A DNA stretch of 64,000 bases from the NCBI RefSeq assembly GCF_015841355.1, contig NZ_CP064908.1, positions 558,001 through 622,000 of the forward strand, in the 5' to 3' direction. The translations under genes and the position numbers were made by a program. Of the stretch, positions 18,803 through 28,057 are shown one piece after another. The DNA is from Synechococcus sp. CBW1107. GTDB taxonomy: Bacteria > Cyanobacteriota > Cyanobacteriia > PCC-6307 > Cyanobiaceae. The notes beneath the pieces were generated by a model. That model saw only the letters and a program-made list of their open reading frames with translations. It did not search any database and was not told where the DNA came from. Position 1 is the stretch's first letter; the number at the start of each line of letters is the position of its first letter.

Positions 18803-21406
18803 TCAGGGGGACTCCGGTGCCGTGGTGGTCTCAACGGTGTCAGCGAGCTGCTCCTCTTCGGGGGCCGGAGGCACCAGCACCACCTCACTGAGACGATCAC
18901 CGCTGTCGAGCTTCTGCAGGCGCACACCCGTGGCGGCCCGCGACTGCTGAGGAATCGCATCCGCCTGCATGCGCACGATCACCCCCCGCTCACTCACCAG
19001 CAGCAGTTCCTCCCCGGGACCCATCACCGTCAGCCCCACCAGCACGTCGCCGTCGCGGCGGAACTTGATGGCGCGCAGACCCAGACCGGCCCGGCGCTGC
19101 AGACGGAACTGGGTCACCGGCACCCGCTTACCCAGACCGCTGGCGGACGCCACCAGCACCCAGGGGCCCTCGGCACTCTCACCTGGATCCGGAGCCTCCT
19201 CCTCGTTATCGCCCTCGGATCCGGAGGAGCTGGCCACCCGATCCGCCAGTTCAGCAGGAAGCACGTCCATGCTCACCAGCTCATCGCCCGGCCGCAGGGC
19301 CATGGCGCGCACACCCCGGGCGGTGCGGCCCAGGGGACGCAGTTCTCCATCGGTGAGGCGGAAGTGGATCGTCATCCCCTTGAGCGAACCGATCAGCACG
19401 CTGTCGCCCGGCAGGGCCAGCCTGGCCCAGCGCAGGGCATCGCCGTCTTCGAGGCTGATGGCGATCAGGCCGTTCGAGCGGATGTTGGCGAAAGCCGAGA
19501 GCCTGGTGCGCTTGATGTAGCCACCGCTGGTGAGCATCAGCAGCTGGACATCGTCGTCGAAGGCACTCACCGCCACCAGGGAGGTGATCTGCTCTTCACG
19601 GGGAATCGGCAGCAGCTGCACCACCGGCGTTCCCTTGGCGCCGCGGCTTCCCACTGGCACCCGGTAGGCCGGCACGGCATAGACCACGCCGCGATCGCTG
19701 AACAGCAGCAGGGTGTCGTGGTCGTTGCAGCTGATGAACAGACGCACCGCCTCCTCACCCTGGCTGCGGGTTCCGGCCTTGCCGCGGGTCCCGCGGCTGG
19801 TGGCCTCGAACTCGCTCACCGGCATGCGCTTGAGATAGCCGTTCTCGGTGAGCAGCACCACGGATCGCTCATTGGCGATCAGATCGATGTCTTCAAGCCC
19901 ACCCTCGAGATCAAGAATCTCGGTACGGCGCTCAGACGGGTAACGCTCACGCAGCTGGATCAGCTCAGCTTCGATCAGTCCGAGCACGCGCTCACGTCGG
20001 CCAAGAATGTCCTTGTAGTCAGCGATCTTGGCAACAAGATCCTCATGCTCCAGGCGGATCTTGTCAGCTTCGAGAGCAGTGAGCCGGCGCAGCTGCATCT
20101 GCAGGATCGCGTCAGCCTGGATCTCACTGAGGCCATGGCGTTCCTGCAACTGCAGGCGGGCCGTGGCCGCATCCGAGGCCGCCCGGATCAGGGCGATGAT
20201 CGGATCCAGCTGATCGAGGGCCAGCAGGAGACCGAGCAGGATGTGATCCCGTTCCTCAGCCTTGCGCAGGAAGTAACGGGTACGCCGCTCGATCGTCTCG
20301 ATGCGGAACTCGAGGAACACCTGCAGCATCCGCCGCAGGGTGAGGAGCACCGGCTCACTGTTGACCAGTGCCAGCATATGGGCACTGAAATTGCTCTGCA
20401 GAGGCGTGAGCTTGAACAGGTTGTTGAGTACAACCTGCGGGTAGGCATCCCGGCGGAGTTCAATCACGATGCGCATGCCATCGCGATCGCTTTCATCGCG
20501 AATGTCGGAGATGCCGTCGAGTTTCTTGTCGTTGACCATCTCGGCGATACGCTCAATCAGCGCCGCCTTGTTGGTCTGATAAGGGAGCTCGGTGATGATC
20601 ACGGCATCGCGATCGGGCCGGCCGGGGACTTCCAGCGTTTCAATCGAGGCCACCCCGCGCATGGTCACCGAACCGCGGCCGGTGGTGTAGGTCTCGCGGA
20701 TTCCGCGGCGGCCGAGAATCTGGCCGCCGGTGGGGAAATCAGGTCCGGGAATCAGGGTCAGGAGAGCCCGGTCATCAAGCTCCGGATCAGCAATCAGGGC
20801 CAGCAGGCCATTGATCAGTTCGGTGAGGTTGTGAGGGGGGATGTTGGTGGCCATGCCCACCGCGATACCCGACGATCCATTCAACAGAAGATGAGGAACC
20901 CGCGCCGGCATCACCGTGGGTTCCTGCTGGGAGCCGTCGAAGTTGTCGATGTAATCGACCGTTTCCGCTTCGATGTCTTCAAGCAGGCTGTCGGTGGTGA
21001 GCGCCTGCAGCCGCGATTCGGTGTACCGCATCGCGGCCGGAGGGTCATTGTCGACCGAGCCGAAATTGCCGTGCCCGTCGATGAGCGGCATGCGCATCGA
21101 GAAGTCCTGGGCCATGCGCACCAGGGCGTCGTAGACGGCCGTATCCCCATGGGGGTGGTACTTGCCGAGCACCTCGCCCACCACCCGGGCGCACTTGCGG
21201 TAGGGCCGGTCGCTGGTGAGACCGAGCTCGTACATCGCGTAGAGGATGCGCCGGTGCACCGGCTTGAGCCCGTCGCGGGCGTCGGGCAGAGCCCGGCCCA
21301 CGATCACGCTCATCGCGTACTCCAGGTAGGAGCGCGACATCTCATTGCGCAGGTCGGTCTGGATGATCCGTCCGTCGGACTCGCCGGGACCCGTTGGATC
21401 CGCCAT
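18803..21406 (-). CDS. gyrA: DNA gyrase subunit A
   Basis: An 867-residue type II topoisomerase subunit. Winged-helix/tower core with '[12 protein letters not shown]', the QRDR stretch '[17 protein letters not shown]' (a Thr at the position of E. coli Ser83), the catalytic Tyr128 in 'AMRYTES', and the C-terminal beta-pinwheel with the GyrA-box-like '[10 protein letters not shown]' near 545. An acidic Ser/Gly/Glu insert ('[17 protein letters not shown]') interrupts the C-terminal domain near residue 745. It ends in a charged tail. ATG at 21406 is 68 bp from the divergent DUF39 gene. Confidence 0.97.
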   Translation of the reverse strand: MADPTGPGESDGRIIQTDLRNEMSRSYLEYAMSVIVGRALPDARDGLKPVHRRILYAMYELGLTSDRPYRKCARVVGEVLGKYHPHGDTAVYDALVRMAQDFSMRMPLIDGHGNFGSVDNDPPAAMRYTESRLQALTTDSLLEDIEAETVDYIDNFDGSQQEPTVMPARVPHLLLNGSSGIAVGMATNIPPHNLTELINGLLALIADPELDDRALLTLIPGPDFPTGGQILGRRGIRETYTTGRGSVTMRGVASIETLEVPGRPDRDAVIITELPYQTNKAALIERIAEMVNDKKLDGISDIRDESDRDGMRIVIELRRDAYPQVVLNNLFKLTPLQSNFSAHMLALVNSEPVLLTLRRMLQVFLEFRIETIERRTRYFLRKAEERDHILLGLLLALDQLDPIIALIRAASDAATARLQLQERHGLSEIQADAILQMQLRRLTALEADKIRLEHEDLVAKIADYKDILGRRERVLGLIEAELIQLRERYPSERRTEILDLEGGLEDIDLIANERSVVLLTENGYLKRMPVSEFEATSRGTRGKAGTRSQGEEAVRLFISCNDHDTLLLFSDRGVVYAVPAYRVPVGSRGAKGTPVVQLLPIPREEQITSLVAVSAFDDDVQLLMLTSGGYIKRTRLSAFANIRSNGLIAISLEDGDALRWARLALPGDSVLIGSLKGMTIHFRLTDGELRPLGRTARGVRAMALRPGDELVSMDVLPAELADRVASSSGSEGDNEEEAPDPGESAEGPWVLVASASGLGKRVPVTQFRLQRRAGLGLRAIKFRRDGDVLVGLTVMGPGEELLLVSERGVIVRMQADAIPQQSRAATGVRLQKLDSGDRLSEVVLVPPAPEEEQLADTVETTTAPESP

Positions 21407-21474
21407 CTCTCACCACACTGCCGAAGGCCAGGTTAAGCGAGGCTGGGGTCACCGTCTCCGGGCAGCTTGCGCCG

Positions 21475-22638
21475 ATGGGATCCGCCCCCCCTCGCTCCCG
21501 CACCGAAGCGCAGCTGCAGGAGCGCCAGAGCGCCGGTGATCTGGCGGTGAGGAGCGCCGCGGACTTCCGGGCCCTGGTGGCCTCCGAGGGACTGGAAGCG
21601 GCCTACTCCCGCACCGATGTGGTGGTGGCCGCCAACGCCGAGTTCACCGACCAGGCCACACTCCAGCTCAGCCTCGGTCCCTGCGACCCGCCCATGCGCC
21701 TGCGCGAGGCGCGGCTGGATGGGGTCACGGCCCTGGGCTCGAGCGGCAGCGGCGGCCTGACCCTTCCGATCGGTGGTGGCCTCTCGGACCCGGAGCAGCG
21801 TGGCGGCGCCCAGGTGCTGGGCAAGTTGCTGGCGGGCCTGGAGGTGGAGCTGGTGGCCAGTGGTGAAGGCACGGCCCTGCATCCACGCCGTGAACTCCAG
21901 ACCCGCCTTCAGCTCGAACGCCTTGGCGTGGCACGCCTGCTGCTGCAACGGGCCATCAGCGAAAACGGCATCGTGGCGGTGAGCAGCGCCGAAGGAGTCA
22001 CCCACAGTCCGTACGGCCCCCTGCTGGGCCCCTACGGCAGCGCCCTGTACAGCAGTGGTGGATCTCGCAGCATCGGCCTGACCATGCCTGGCCTGAGCCT
22101 GCTGGGCCCCGGCTCGCCGGTTCTGGTGGGAGGAGGGATCGGCTGGGTGATCGGCGCCGGCAGCGGCCATCAGCCGCAGATCCGGCGGCTGCCGAGCGGC
22201 CATGCCCGCGGTCCTGGGGCCGTGGCGGCCGTGAGCGTCGACCTGGCGGAGCTGAAGGCCGAGTGGATCCGGCCCTGCCATTTCGAAGGCCATGGCAGTG
22301 CCCTGCTGGTGGCGATCGCGGCCCCTGTGCCTCTGATCAACCTGGCCGTGGCCCGCCAGGCGGCCTGCGGCGACGACCAGCTCGAGGCCCCCGTCCTCGA
22401 TTTCTCGATTCCACGCCGGATCCGGCCGAGCTTCGGCTTCGTTCCCTACAGCCAGCTTCTTGCCGGCGAGATCCAGGTGGACGCCCGCCATCTGCGCTGC
22501 GCGCCTGCCCACAGCCCCCGCCTGGCCGATGAAATCGCCGCCGGGCTGATCCAGCGCTTGCTCGATGGCTCCTTTCCCCTGAGGCTTCCCCTGCTCCCCC
22601 TGAGTGATCGGCCGGGTCTGATTCCCCTCGAGGGCTGA
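21475..22638 (+). CDS. Homocysteine biosynthesis protein, DUF39 (HcyBio) family
   Basis: A 387-residue protein of the DUF39 family. In methanogens DUF39 proteins with ferredoxin or NIL/CBS partners build homocysteine from aspartate semialdehyde and sulfide; the cyanobacterial role is not established. Family features are 'VVVAANAEFTDQATLQLSLG' near 50, the Gly-rich 'LVGGGIGWVIGAGSGHQP' near 215 and 'ARGPGAVAAVSVDL'. A Cys in 'PCHFEGHGS' lies near 265. Start ATG at 21475. Unlike archaeal forms, no CBS or ferredoxin domain follows. Confidence 0.82.
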   Translation: MGSAPPRSRTEAQLQERQSAGDLAVRSAADFRALVASEGLEAAYSRTDVVVAANAEFTDQATLQLSLGPCDPPMRLREARLDGVTALGSSGSGGLTLPIGGGLSDPEQRGGAQVLGKLLAGLEVELVASGEGTALHPRRELQTRLQLERLGVARLLLQRAISENGIVAVSSAEGVTHSPYGPLLGPYGSALYSSGGSRSIGLTMPGLSLLGPGSPVLVGGGIGWVIGAGSGHQPQIRRLPSGHARGPGAVAAVSVDLAELKAEWIRPCHFEGHGSALLVAIAAPVPLINLAVARQAACGDDQLEAPVLDFSIPRRIRPSFGFVPYSQLLAGEIQVDARHLRCAPAHSPRLADEIAAGLIQRLLDGSFPLRLPLLPLSDRPGLIPLEG

Positions 22639-22707
22639 AGGCATCGGCGGCAAAGACAAGCCGAAGGAATCGGCGTAAGCTCCACCGGCGGTTTTGCGCG
22701 ATAACCG

Positions 22708-23391
22708 GTGGTCGAGTCCTCTGCTGGATCCCATGAGCCCGATCAGGGCCAGGACCTGCCATCCCCCGCTGAGGAGGAACCCGGCACCGTGCCCGGGCCT
22801 GGTGCCTCTGTCCCGGACGACCAGATCACCGCTGAGGCCGAGCTGAGCACGGGCGCCGTGTCAGCCGTGGAGGCCGAACCGCAGCCGGCCCCGGAACCAG
22901 AACCCACATCGGAACCGGAACCGCAGCCCATCCAGGACCCGGAGCCTCAACCGGAGCCGGAGCCTGAGCCGGCTCCTGAGACCGAACCCGCGCCCGTTCC
23001 TGCCGCCCCCGCCGACCCTGCCGTGGCCGCCACCCTGCATGTCCCTGCCAGTGTGGAGAGCGGAAACGGGGAAAGCGGCGGCGAGTGGGAGCTGCTCAGC
23101 GGCAAGGTGCGTGACTGGTTCAGCAGCGGGGCCTTTCAGCGGCAGGTGCAGCAGTACAGCGGCCCCCTCAAGCTGCTGGCGGGCTTCGTGGGCCTGCTGC
23201 TGCTGCTGAGGATCTACGCCGCGCTGCTGGGTGCGATCGAGAGTCTGCCCCTGGTCCCCGGCCTGCTGGAGCTGGCCGGGGTGATCTGGCTGAGTCGCTT
23301 CGCACTCACCCATCTGGTGCGCAGCAGCGACCGCCGGACGCTGCTCGCCTCCTGGCGGGAGCGCTGGACGTCGTTCCGTGGTCAACCCTGA
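22708..23391 (+). CDS. CAAD-domain thylakoid membrane protein
   Basis: A 227-residue protein with a C-terminal CAAD domain (first described appended to cyanobacterial aminoacyl-tRNA synthetases; the plant relative CURT1 bends thylakoids). An acidic, repetitive N-terminal half of Pro-Glu repeats (about 48-92) is followed by an amphipathic helix ('KVRDWFSSGAFQRQVQQYSG') and two hydrophobic helices near 155-205. The start is a GTG at 22708; the ATG at 22733 is out of frame. Membrane-curvature or anchoring function is inferred from homologs. The repeats are probably disordered. Confidence 0.85.
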   Translation: MVESSAGSHEPDQGQDLPSPAEEEPGTVPGPGASVPDDQITAEAELSTGAVSAVEAEPQPAPEPEPTSEPEPQPIQDPEPQPEPEPEPAPETEPAPVPAAPADPAVAATLHVPASVESGNGESGGEWELLSGKVRDWFSSGAFQRQVQQYSGPLKLLAGFVGLLLLLRIYAALLGAIESLPLVPGLLELAGVIWLSRFALTHLVRSSDRRTLLASWRERWTSFRGQP

Positions 23392-23471
23392 GGCCCGACC
23401 AGAGGCCCGGTTCCCTGCAGCCCTGGCAGGGCCAGACCGGTTGATAGCTTGGCCCGACTGCAGAAACCCCA

Positions 23472-24638
23472 GTGGTGTCCATTCAGTTAGGTCGATCCCG
23501 AACCGTTCGCCGCGCCTACGGGATCGACGAGATCGCCCTGGTGCCCGGCGGTCGCACCGTGGATCCCGAGGTGACAGACAGCCGCTGGACCATCGGTGGA
23601 ATCGAGAGGGAGATCCCGATCATCGCCAGCGCCATGGATGGTGTGGTGGATGTGTCGGTCGCCGTGGAACTGTCCCGGCTCGGGGCTCTGGGTGTGCTGA
23701 ACCTGGAGGGGGTCCAATGCCGTTACGACGACCCGAATCCGATCCTGGATCGCATCGCTGAAGTGGGCAAGGAGGCCTTCGTGCCCCTGATGCAGGAGCT
23801 CTACGCGCAGCCCGTGCGCGAGGACCTGATCCGCCAGCGCATCGCGGAGATCAAGGCCGCCGGTGGCATCGCAGCCGTCAGTGCCACCCCTGCCGCGGCG
23901 CTGCGCTTCGGTCAGGCAGTGGCCGAAGCCGGCGCCGACCTCTTCTTCGTTCAGGCCACGGTGGTCTCCACCGACCACATTGGGCCCGCCGGGCGCGAAA
24001 CCCTCGATCTGGCCGCCCTCTGCCGGGATCTCGGCATTCCGGTGGTGATCGGCAACTGTGTCACCTACGACGTGGCTCTCGAGCTGATGCGCGCGGGCGC
24101 CGCCGCGGTGATGGTGGGCATCGGCCCTGGAGCCGCCTGCACCTCCCGGGGCGTTCTGGGTGTGGGCATCCCCCAGGCCACCGCGGTGGCCGATTGCGCC
24201 GCCGCCCGCGACGACCATGAGCACGAGACCGGCCGTTACGTGCCGATCGTCGCCGACGGCGGCATCGTCACCGGCGGTGACATCTGCAAGTGCATCGCCT
24301 GCGGCGCCGATGCGGTGATGATCGGATCGCCGATCGCCCGCGCCAGTGAAGCCCCAGGCCGTGGCTTCCACTGGGGCATGGCCACCCCGAGCCCGGTGCT
24401 GCCCAGGGGCACCAGGATCAGCGTGGGCACCACCGGCAGCCTGGAGAAGATCCTGCGCGGTCCGGCCAGCCTGGACGACGGCACCCAGAACCTGCTCGGC
24501 GCCCTGCGCACGTCGATGGGAACCCTTGGTGCACGAACGATCAAAGAGATGCAGCAGGTCGATGTGGTGGTGGCCCCATCTCTGCTCACCGAAGGGAAGG
24601 TGTACCAGAAAGCCCAGCAACTGGGCATGGGCAAGTAG
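23472..24638 (+). CDS. guaB3: GuaB3-type IMP dehydrogenase
   Basis: A 388-residue enzyme of the IMPDH/GMP-reductase superfamily, the GuaB3 branch, which lacks the CBS pair of ordinary IMPDH. It oxidises IMP to XMP in GMP synthesis. Visible are '[19 protein letters not shown]', the nucleotide loop with catalytic Cys in '[17 protein letters not shown]', '[19 protein letters not shown]' for phosphate binding, and the flap-side '[13 protein letters not shown]'. A GTG at 23472 or the next GTG at 23475 is the start. Yfr1 and trxA follow, the order known in many picocyanobacteria. Confidence 0.93.
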   Translation: MVSIQLGRSRTVRRAYGIDEIALVPGGRTVDPEVTDSRWTIGGIEREIPIIASAMDGVVDVSVAVELSRLGALGVLNLEGVQCRYDDPNPILDRIAEVGKEAFVPLMQELYAQPVREDLIRQRIAEIKAAGGIAAVSATPAAALRFGQAVAEAGADLFFVQATVVSTDHIGPAGRETLDLAALCRDLGIPVVIGNCVTYDVALELMRAGAAAVMVGIGPGAACTSRGVLGVGIPQATAVADCAAARDDHEHETGRYVPIVADGGIVTGGDICKCIACGADAVMIGSPIARASEAPGRGFHWGMATPSPVLPRGTRISVGTTGSLEKILRGPASLDDGTQNLLGALRTSMGTLGARTIKEMQQVDVVVAPSLLTEGKVYQKAQQLGMGK

Positions 24639-24699
24639 CCCCTTGCAACAGGGATCCAGTTTCGGCACGAATCGAGGGAATCCCGGTGGAGACGGGCGT

Positions 24700-24705
24700 T
24701 AACCT
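24700..24705 (+). promoter_or_regulatory. Predicted -10 box of yfr1
   Basis: TAACCT, a 4/6 match to TATAAT, placed so that transcription would begin near 24711-24713 at the first base of the Yfr1 5' stem. The match alone is weak; the position relative to the sRNA supports it. Confidence 0.5.
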
Positions 24706-24710
24706 CAAGG

Positions 24711-24771
24711 TGTGGGGGCTCCGGCTCGCACACTCCTCACACCAACCCGCCCGGCGCGTCCGGGCATTTTG
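24711..24771 (+). ncRNA. yfr1: Small regulatory RNA Yfr1
   Basis: The ultraconserved Yfr1 core ACTCCTCACAC occurs exactly at 24732-24742. A 5' stem-loop precedes it (24711-24730, GC-rich with TCCG loop). A 6-bp terminator stem follows, GCCCGG 24749-24754 and CCGGGC 24760-24765, then ATTTTG. Length of about 60 nt and the site between guaB3 and trxA match Yfr1 in other cyanobacteria. Yfr1 uses the unpaired core to base-pair with and repress outer-membrane protein mRNAs and is needed under stress. The exact 5' end is inferred. Confidence 0.9.
24749..24770 (+). terminator. Terminator of yfr1
   Basis: 6-bp GC stem GCCCGG/CCGGGC with loop CGCGT, followed by ATTTT. It ends Yfr1 and sits 82 bp before trxA, so trxA needs its own promoter or read-through. 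Confidence 0.7.
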
Positions 24772-24851
24772 TCTTCCTACGGTCCCTCCGCCGTCATGGG
24801 GGATTCCTGGCCCTCGTTGCTAGATTCCAGGCACCTTGTCCCCTCCCTCGG

Positions 24852-25175
24852 ATGTCCAGCGCCACTGCCGTCACCGATGCTTCCTTTGAGCTGGATGTGC
24901 TCAAAAGTGACGTGCCCGTGCTGGTCGATTTCTGGGCCCCCTGGTGCGGCCCGTGCCGCATGGTGGCCCCGATCGTCGACGAGATCGCCAAGGAATTCGA
25001 GGGCAAGCTGAAGGTCTACAAGCTCAACACCGACGAGAACCCCAACGTCGCCAGCCAGTACGGCATCCGCAGCATCCCCACCCTGATGATCTTCAAGGGA
25101 GGGCAGAAAGTGGACACCGTGGTGGGCGCCGTTCCCAAGAACACCCTCTCCGGCACGATCGCCAAATACCTCTGA
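24852..25175 (+). CDS. trxA: Thioredoxin
   Basis: A 107-residue m-type thioredoxin that passes electrons from ferredoxin- or NADPH-thioredoxin reductase to target disulfides. The active site is Trp31-Cys32-Gly33-Pro34-Cys35 and the cis-proline loop is '[11 protein letters not shown]'. The length is standard for the family. The gap from guaB3 is 213 bp and contains Yfr1. The LOG-family gene starts 35 bp after the stop. Confidence 0.96.
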   Translation: MSSATAVTDASFELDVLKSDVPVLVDFWAPWCGPCRMVAPIVDEIAKEFEGKLKVYKLNTDENPNVASQYGIRSIPTLMIFKGGQKVDTVVGAVPKNTLSGTIAKYL

Positions 25176-25210
25176 GCAGCCCTTCATCTCCTGCCCCCTC
25201 ACCCTCAGCG

Positions 25211-26266
25211 ATGACTCCGGCCTCTCCCTCGCTGGAGCGGTTGGCGGATTCACTGGCTGATCATCCCCATCGCCTGCTGATCGAGCGCTCGCTTCACTCG
25301 ATCCTGGAGATGGCCCGCATCGCCGATGACACGGACGACTGGAGGTTGATCTCCGGTGCCCTGAGCGATCTGCATGAGGCCCTCGCGACCTTCCACCCCC
25401 ACCGCACCACCCGCAAGGTGGCGGTGTTCGGATCGTCCCGAAGCCTGCCCGGGAGCTCCACCTACCGGCTGGCGGCGGAGGTCGGCCGGGAAGCCATGGG
25501 CGCAGGCTTTGAGGTGATCACCGGTGCTGGCGGCGGGGTGATGGAGGCGGCGAACCGGGGAGCCGGAGCGGAGCACAGCTTCGGCCTCAACATCCAGCTG
25601 CCCTTCGAGCAGGAGCCCAACCCCTACGTCGCCACAGCAGGCGATCGCCTGGTGCACTTCCGCTACTTCTTCACCCGCAAGCTCTTCTTCCTGCGCGAGA
25701 GCGACGCCCTGGTGGTGCTCCCCGGCGGTTTCGGCACCCTCGACGAACTGTTCGAAGCCCTGACTCTGATCCAGACGGGGCGAACGGCCCCCATTCCGGT
25801 GGTGCTGCTGGCACCCCCGGGCCAGGGGCTCTGGCAGGACTGGCCTGAGGAGCTGCTTGCCCGCCTCGAGTGCGAAGGATTGATCGGTCCTGATGACGCA
25901 GGGCTGATCAGCCGAGCCGGCAGCGCCGGCGAGGCGATCGGGCTGATCCGCCGCTTCTACCGGGTGTTCCACACCACCCGCATCCGAGACGAGGAGCTGG
26001 AGCTGCTGCTGCATGTGCCCCTGGGGGAGGGTGAGCTGCTGGCCATCCGCTCCGGATTCCAGGATCTGCTGCGCAGCGGCGATTTCGAGCTGGGGGAGAG
26101 CTGCGACGACAACGATCGCCTGAGGCACTGCCTGCGCTTCGACTTCGATCAACGCCGAGTCGGCCGCCTGTATCAGCTCATCGCCGCCATCAACGCGCTC
26201 GATCTGCCCCGCAGCGACGACCTGCTGCATCCGGAGCAACGCAGCTGTCTGGAGCCGCAGCCATGA
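25211..26266 (+). CDS. LOG-family (lysine decarboxylase-like) protein
   Basis: A 351-residue protein with a Rossmann LOG domain at about 65-250. The family motifs are complete: 'GAGGGVMEAANRGA' and 'PGGFGTLDELFE'. LOG enzymes release cytokinin bases from their monophosphates; many bacterial relatives are broader nucleotide phosphoribohydrolases (PpnN-like). It is longer than the roughly 190-residue LOG type, with a helical N-terminal segment and about 100 extra C-terminal residues, as in some cyanobacterial forms. Start ATG at 25211. Its stop overlaps hisH by 4 bp. Confidence 0.86.
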   Translation: MTPASPSLERLADSLADHPHRLLIERSLHSILEMARIADDTDDWRLISGALSDLHEALATFHPHRTTRKVAVFGSSRSLPGSSTYRLAAEVGREAMGAGFEVITGAGGGVMEAANRGAGAEHSFGLNIQLPFEQEPNPYVATAGDRLVHFRYFFTRKLFFLRESDALVVLPGGFGTLDELFEALTLIQTGRTAPIPVVLLAPPGQGLWQDWPEELLARLECEGLIGPDDAGLISRAGSAGEAIGLIRRFYRVFHTTRIRDEELELLLHVPLGEGELLAIRSGFQDLLRSGDFELGESCDDNDRLRHCLRFDFDQRRVGRLYQLIAAINALDLPRSDDLLHPEQRSCLEPQP

Positions 26267-26895
26267 GCCGCCGGATCGGCCTGATCGATTACGGCATGGG
26301 CAACCTGCATTCGGTGGCCCGTGCTGTGGAGCGTCTCGGGGCCGACCTGATTCCCGTGCTGGATGCCCCGGCGATGGAGGCGTGCGATGCCCTGATCCTG
26401 CCGGGGGTGGGATCATTCGATCCGGCGATGGAACGTCTCCATGAGGCCCGTCTGGTGGATCCACTGCGGGAGTGGAGCGCCAGAGGTCGCCCCCTGCTGG
26501 GGATCTGCCTGGGCCTGCAGTTGCTGTTCGAGGGCAGCGAGGAGGGACAAGCCTCTGGCCTCGGCCTGCTCAGAGGCAGGGTTCGGGCCCTGCCCTCCGC
26601 TCCGGGGCATCCCATCCCCCACATGGGCTGGGCACCGCTGATCTCCACCAACCCCAGTCCCTTGCTGCCGGAAGGTCATCCAGCGGCCTGGGTCTATTTC
26701 GTGCACTCCTACGCCGCTGCTCCCGACGATCCGGCCTGCAGCACCGCCGAAGTCCTCTTCGCCGATCAGCCTGTGACTGCGGCGGTCTGGCAAGGGGCCC
26801 TGGCGGCCTGCCAGTTTCACCCCGAGAAGTCAGGACCCCAGGGGCAACGCATGCTTGCGCGCTGGCTGGCCTGGGTGGACCAGGACGGGGCATGA
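26263..26895 (+). CDS. hisH: Imidazole glycerol phosphate synthase, glutaminase subunit
   Basis: A 210-residue class I glutamine amidotransferase that gives ammonia to HisF in histidine synthesis. The triad is visible as Cys82 in 'GICLGLQLLFEG' and His186/Glu188 in 'CQFHPEKSG'. The N-terminal 'IGLIDYGMGNLHSV' is the family signature. It is coupled by ATGA overlaps to the LOG gene upstream and rsmD downstream. hisF is not in the window. Confidence 0.95.
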   Translation: MSRRIGLIDYGMGNLHSVARAVERLGADLIPVLDAPAMEACDALILPGVGSFDPAMERLHEARLVDPLREWSARGRPLLGICLGLQLLFEGSEEGQASGLGLLRGRVRALPSAPGHPIPHMGWAPLISTNPSPLLPEGHPAAWVYFVHSYAAAPDDPACSTAEVLFADQPVTAAVWQGALAACQFHPEKSGPQGQRMLARWLAWVDQDGA

Positions 26896-27470
26896 GTCTG
26901 CGGCTGAGTGGCGGACGCCGACTGCTCAGTCCGCAAGGTCTGAACGCCCGACCGACCAGCGCCAGGGTGCGGCTGGCGGTGCTCAACCTGCTGGCCGCTG
27001 AACTGAGCGGATGCCGCTGGCTCGATCTCTGCTGCGGCAGCGGTGTGATGAGCTGCGAAGTTCTGCAACGGTGCGCCCGGCGGGTGGTCGCCGTGGATCA
27101 CGACAGGACGACCCTCGGCATCGCCCGACGCAACCTGGAGGCGGTCAGGGCCAGCGTGGCTGGGGCCTGCGATCTGCGGCTGATCAGGGCAGAGCTGCCC
27201 GAGTGGCTGTGCCGGGGCCCCGGGCAGCAGCTGGGGGAGGAAGCGGCGGGAGGCTTCGATCTGATCTACGCCGATCCCCCTTTCGCCTCGGGTCTGTACG
27301 CCCCGATTGCCGAGGCGGTGTCCACCTCGGGCTGGCTGGCTGAGGGGGGACGCCTGCTGTGGGAATGCTCAAGCGAGACGTACCCGGACGTCCCTCCCGG
27401 CTGGCAGCTGAGCGACCGACGGCGCTACGGCAGTTGTGGCCTGATGATTCTGGTGCCTGCTGTGGCCTGA
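26892..27470 (+). CDS. rsmD: 16S rRNA (guanine966-N2)-methyltransferase RsmD-like
   Basis: A 192-residue SAM-dependent methyltransferase. RsmD-type N-terminus 'LRLSGGRRLLSPQGLNARPT', SAM loop 'WLDLCCGSGVMSCEVL' and catalytic 'IYADPPF' (the usual (D/N)PPF/Y motif) are present. It should methylate 16S rRNA in the small subunit. Start ATG at 26892 overlaps the hisH stop; the frame runs open further upstream, but that is hisH sequence in another frame. It is convergent with petG, 1 bp apart. Confidence 0.9.
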   Translation: MSLRLSGGRRLLSPQGLNARPTSARVRLAVLNLLAAELSGCRWLDLCCGSGVMSCEVLQRCARRVVAVDHDRTTLGIARRNLEAVRASVAGACDLRLIRAELPEWLCRGPGQQLGEEAAGGFDLIYADPPFASGLYAPIAEAVSTSGWLAEGGRLLWECSSETYPDVPPGWQLSDRRRYGSCGLMILVPAVA

Positions 27471-27471
27471 C

Positions 27472-27585
27472 TCAACCGCCCAGGGCGCTGCCGCGGCGGT
27501 ACTGGTTCCAGGCCGCCACGAACAGGCCCACCAGGGTGATCGGGATCAGACCCAGAACGATGCCGCAGAGGAGGGGTTCGATCAT
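27472..27585 (-). CDS. petG: Cytochrome b6f complex subunit 5
   Basis: A 37-residue single-helix subunit at the edge of the b6f dimer, needed for its assembly. The whole sequence fits the family, from '[18 protein letters not shown]' to 'AAWNQYRRG'. The helix spans about residues 5-27, with the basic end on the stromal side. Start ATG at 27585; the longer open frame upstream is not coding. It is divergent from cytM (73 bp) and convergent with rsmD. Confidence 0.96.
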   Translation of the reverse strand: MIEPLLCGIVLGLIPITLVGLFVAAWNQYRRGSALGG

Positions 27586-27658
27586 CGGGAGCTGGAAGTC
27601 GTGCCTGGCGCAATTCTCCCACGGCCAAGGCAGGCTGGTTGCGTCTTCCGAGTGATCC

Positions 27659-28057
27659 GTGACCGGCGATCCTTCCACCACCCTGGAGGCCACCCAGACG
27701 CCCGTGAAGCGCCAGGGCCTGATCACCGCCCTGGTGCTGCTGGCCGCAGCCGGCTGCATCCTGCTGCTGCTGCTCGTCCTGCCGGCGGCCCGCAGCGACC
27801 CCTACACCCGGCGCACCCTGGAGCTTTCGGGCTCGCGCGAGAACGGGGGGCGCCTGTTTCGAATGAACTGCGCGGGCTGCCATGGCATCGCCGCTCAGGG
27901 GCTGGTGGGTCCCAGCCTGCACGGGGTCAGCCAGCGCCGCAGCGACCGCCAGTTGATCCGCCAGGTTGTGAGCGGCCGCACTCCGCCGATGCCCCGATTC
28001 CAGCCCGAACCCCAGGCCATGGCCGACCTGCTGGCCCATCTGCACAGCCTGGAGTGA
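27659..28057 (+). CDS. cytM: Cytochrome c-M
   Basis: A 132-residue membrane-anchored c-type cytochrome. One N-terminal helix spans about 20-42, then a haem motif 'CAGCH' with Cys71, Cys74 and His75. The sixth ligand is probably Met111 in 'TPPMPRF'. Size and anchor fit CytM, found across cyanobacteria, where loss affects photosynthesis and respiration under stress or mixotrophy. Start is GTG at 27659. The stop overlaps the GTG of the methyltransferase (GTGA). Confidence 0.85.
   Translation: MTGDPSTTLEATQTPVKRQGLITALVLLAAAGCILLLLLVLPAARSDPYTRRTLELSGSRENGGRLFRMNCAGCHGIAAQGLVGPSLHGVSQRRSDRQLIRQVVSGRTPPMPRFQPEPQAMADLLAHLHSLE

Noticed and set aside
19364-21436. 690-codon plus-strand open frame opposite gyrA
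   Set aside because: Antisense shadow of a certain gene, with biased composition and no domain.
22840-22995. Repeat array in the CAAD gene
   Set aside because: These are codon-level Pro-Glu repeats of a disordered protein segment, not a DNA element.
27586-27759. N-terminal extension of petG
   Set aside because: PetG is always about 37 residues; the upstream frame has no homology and overlaps cytM.
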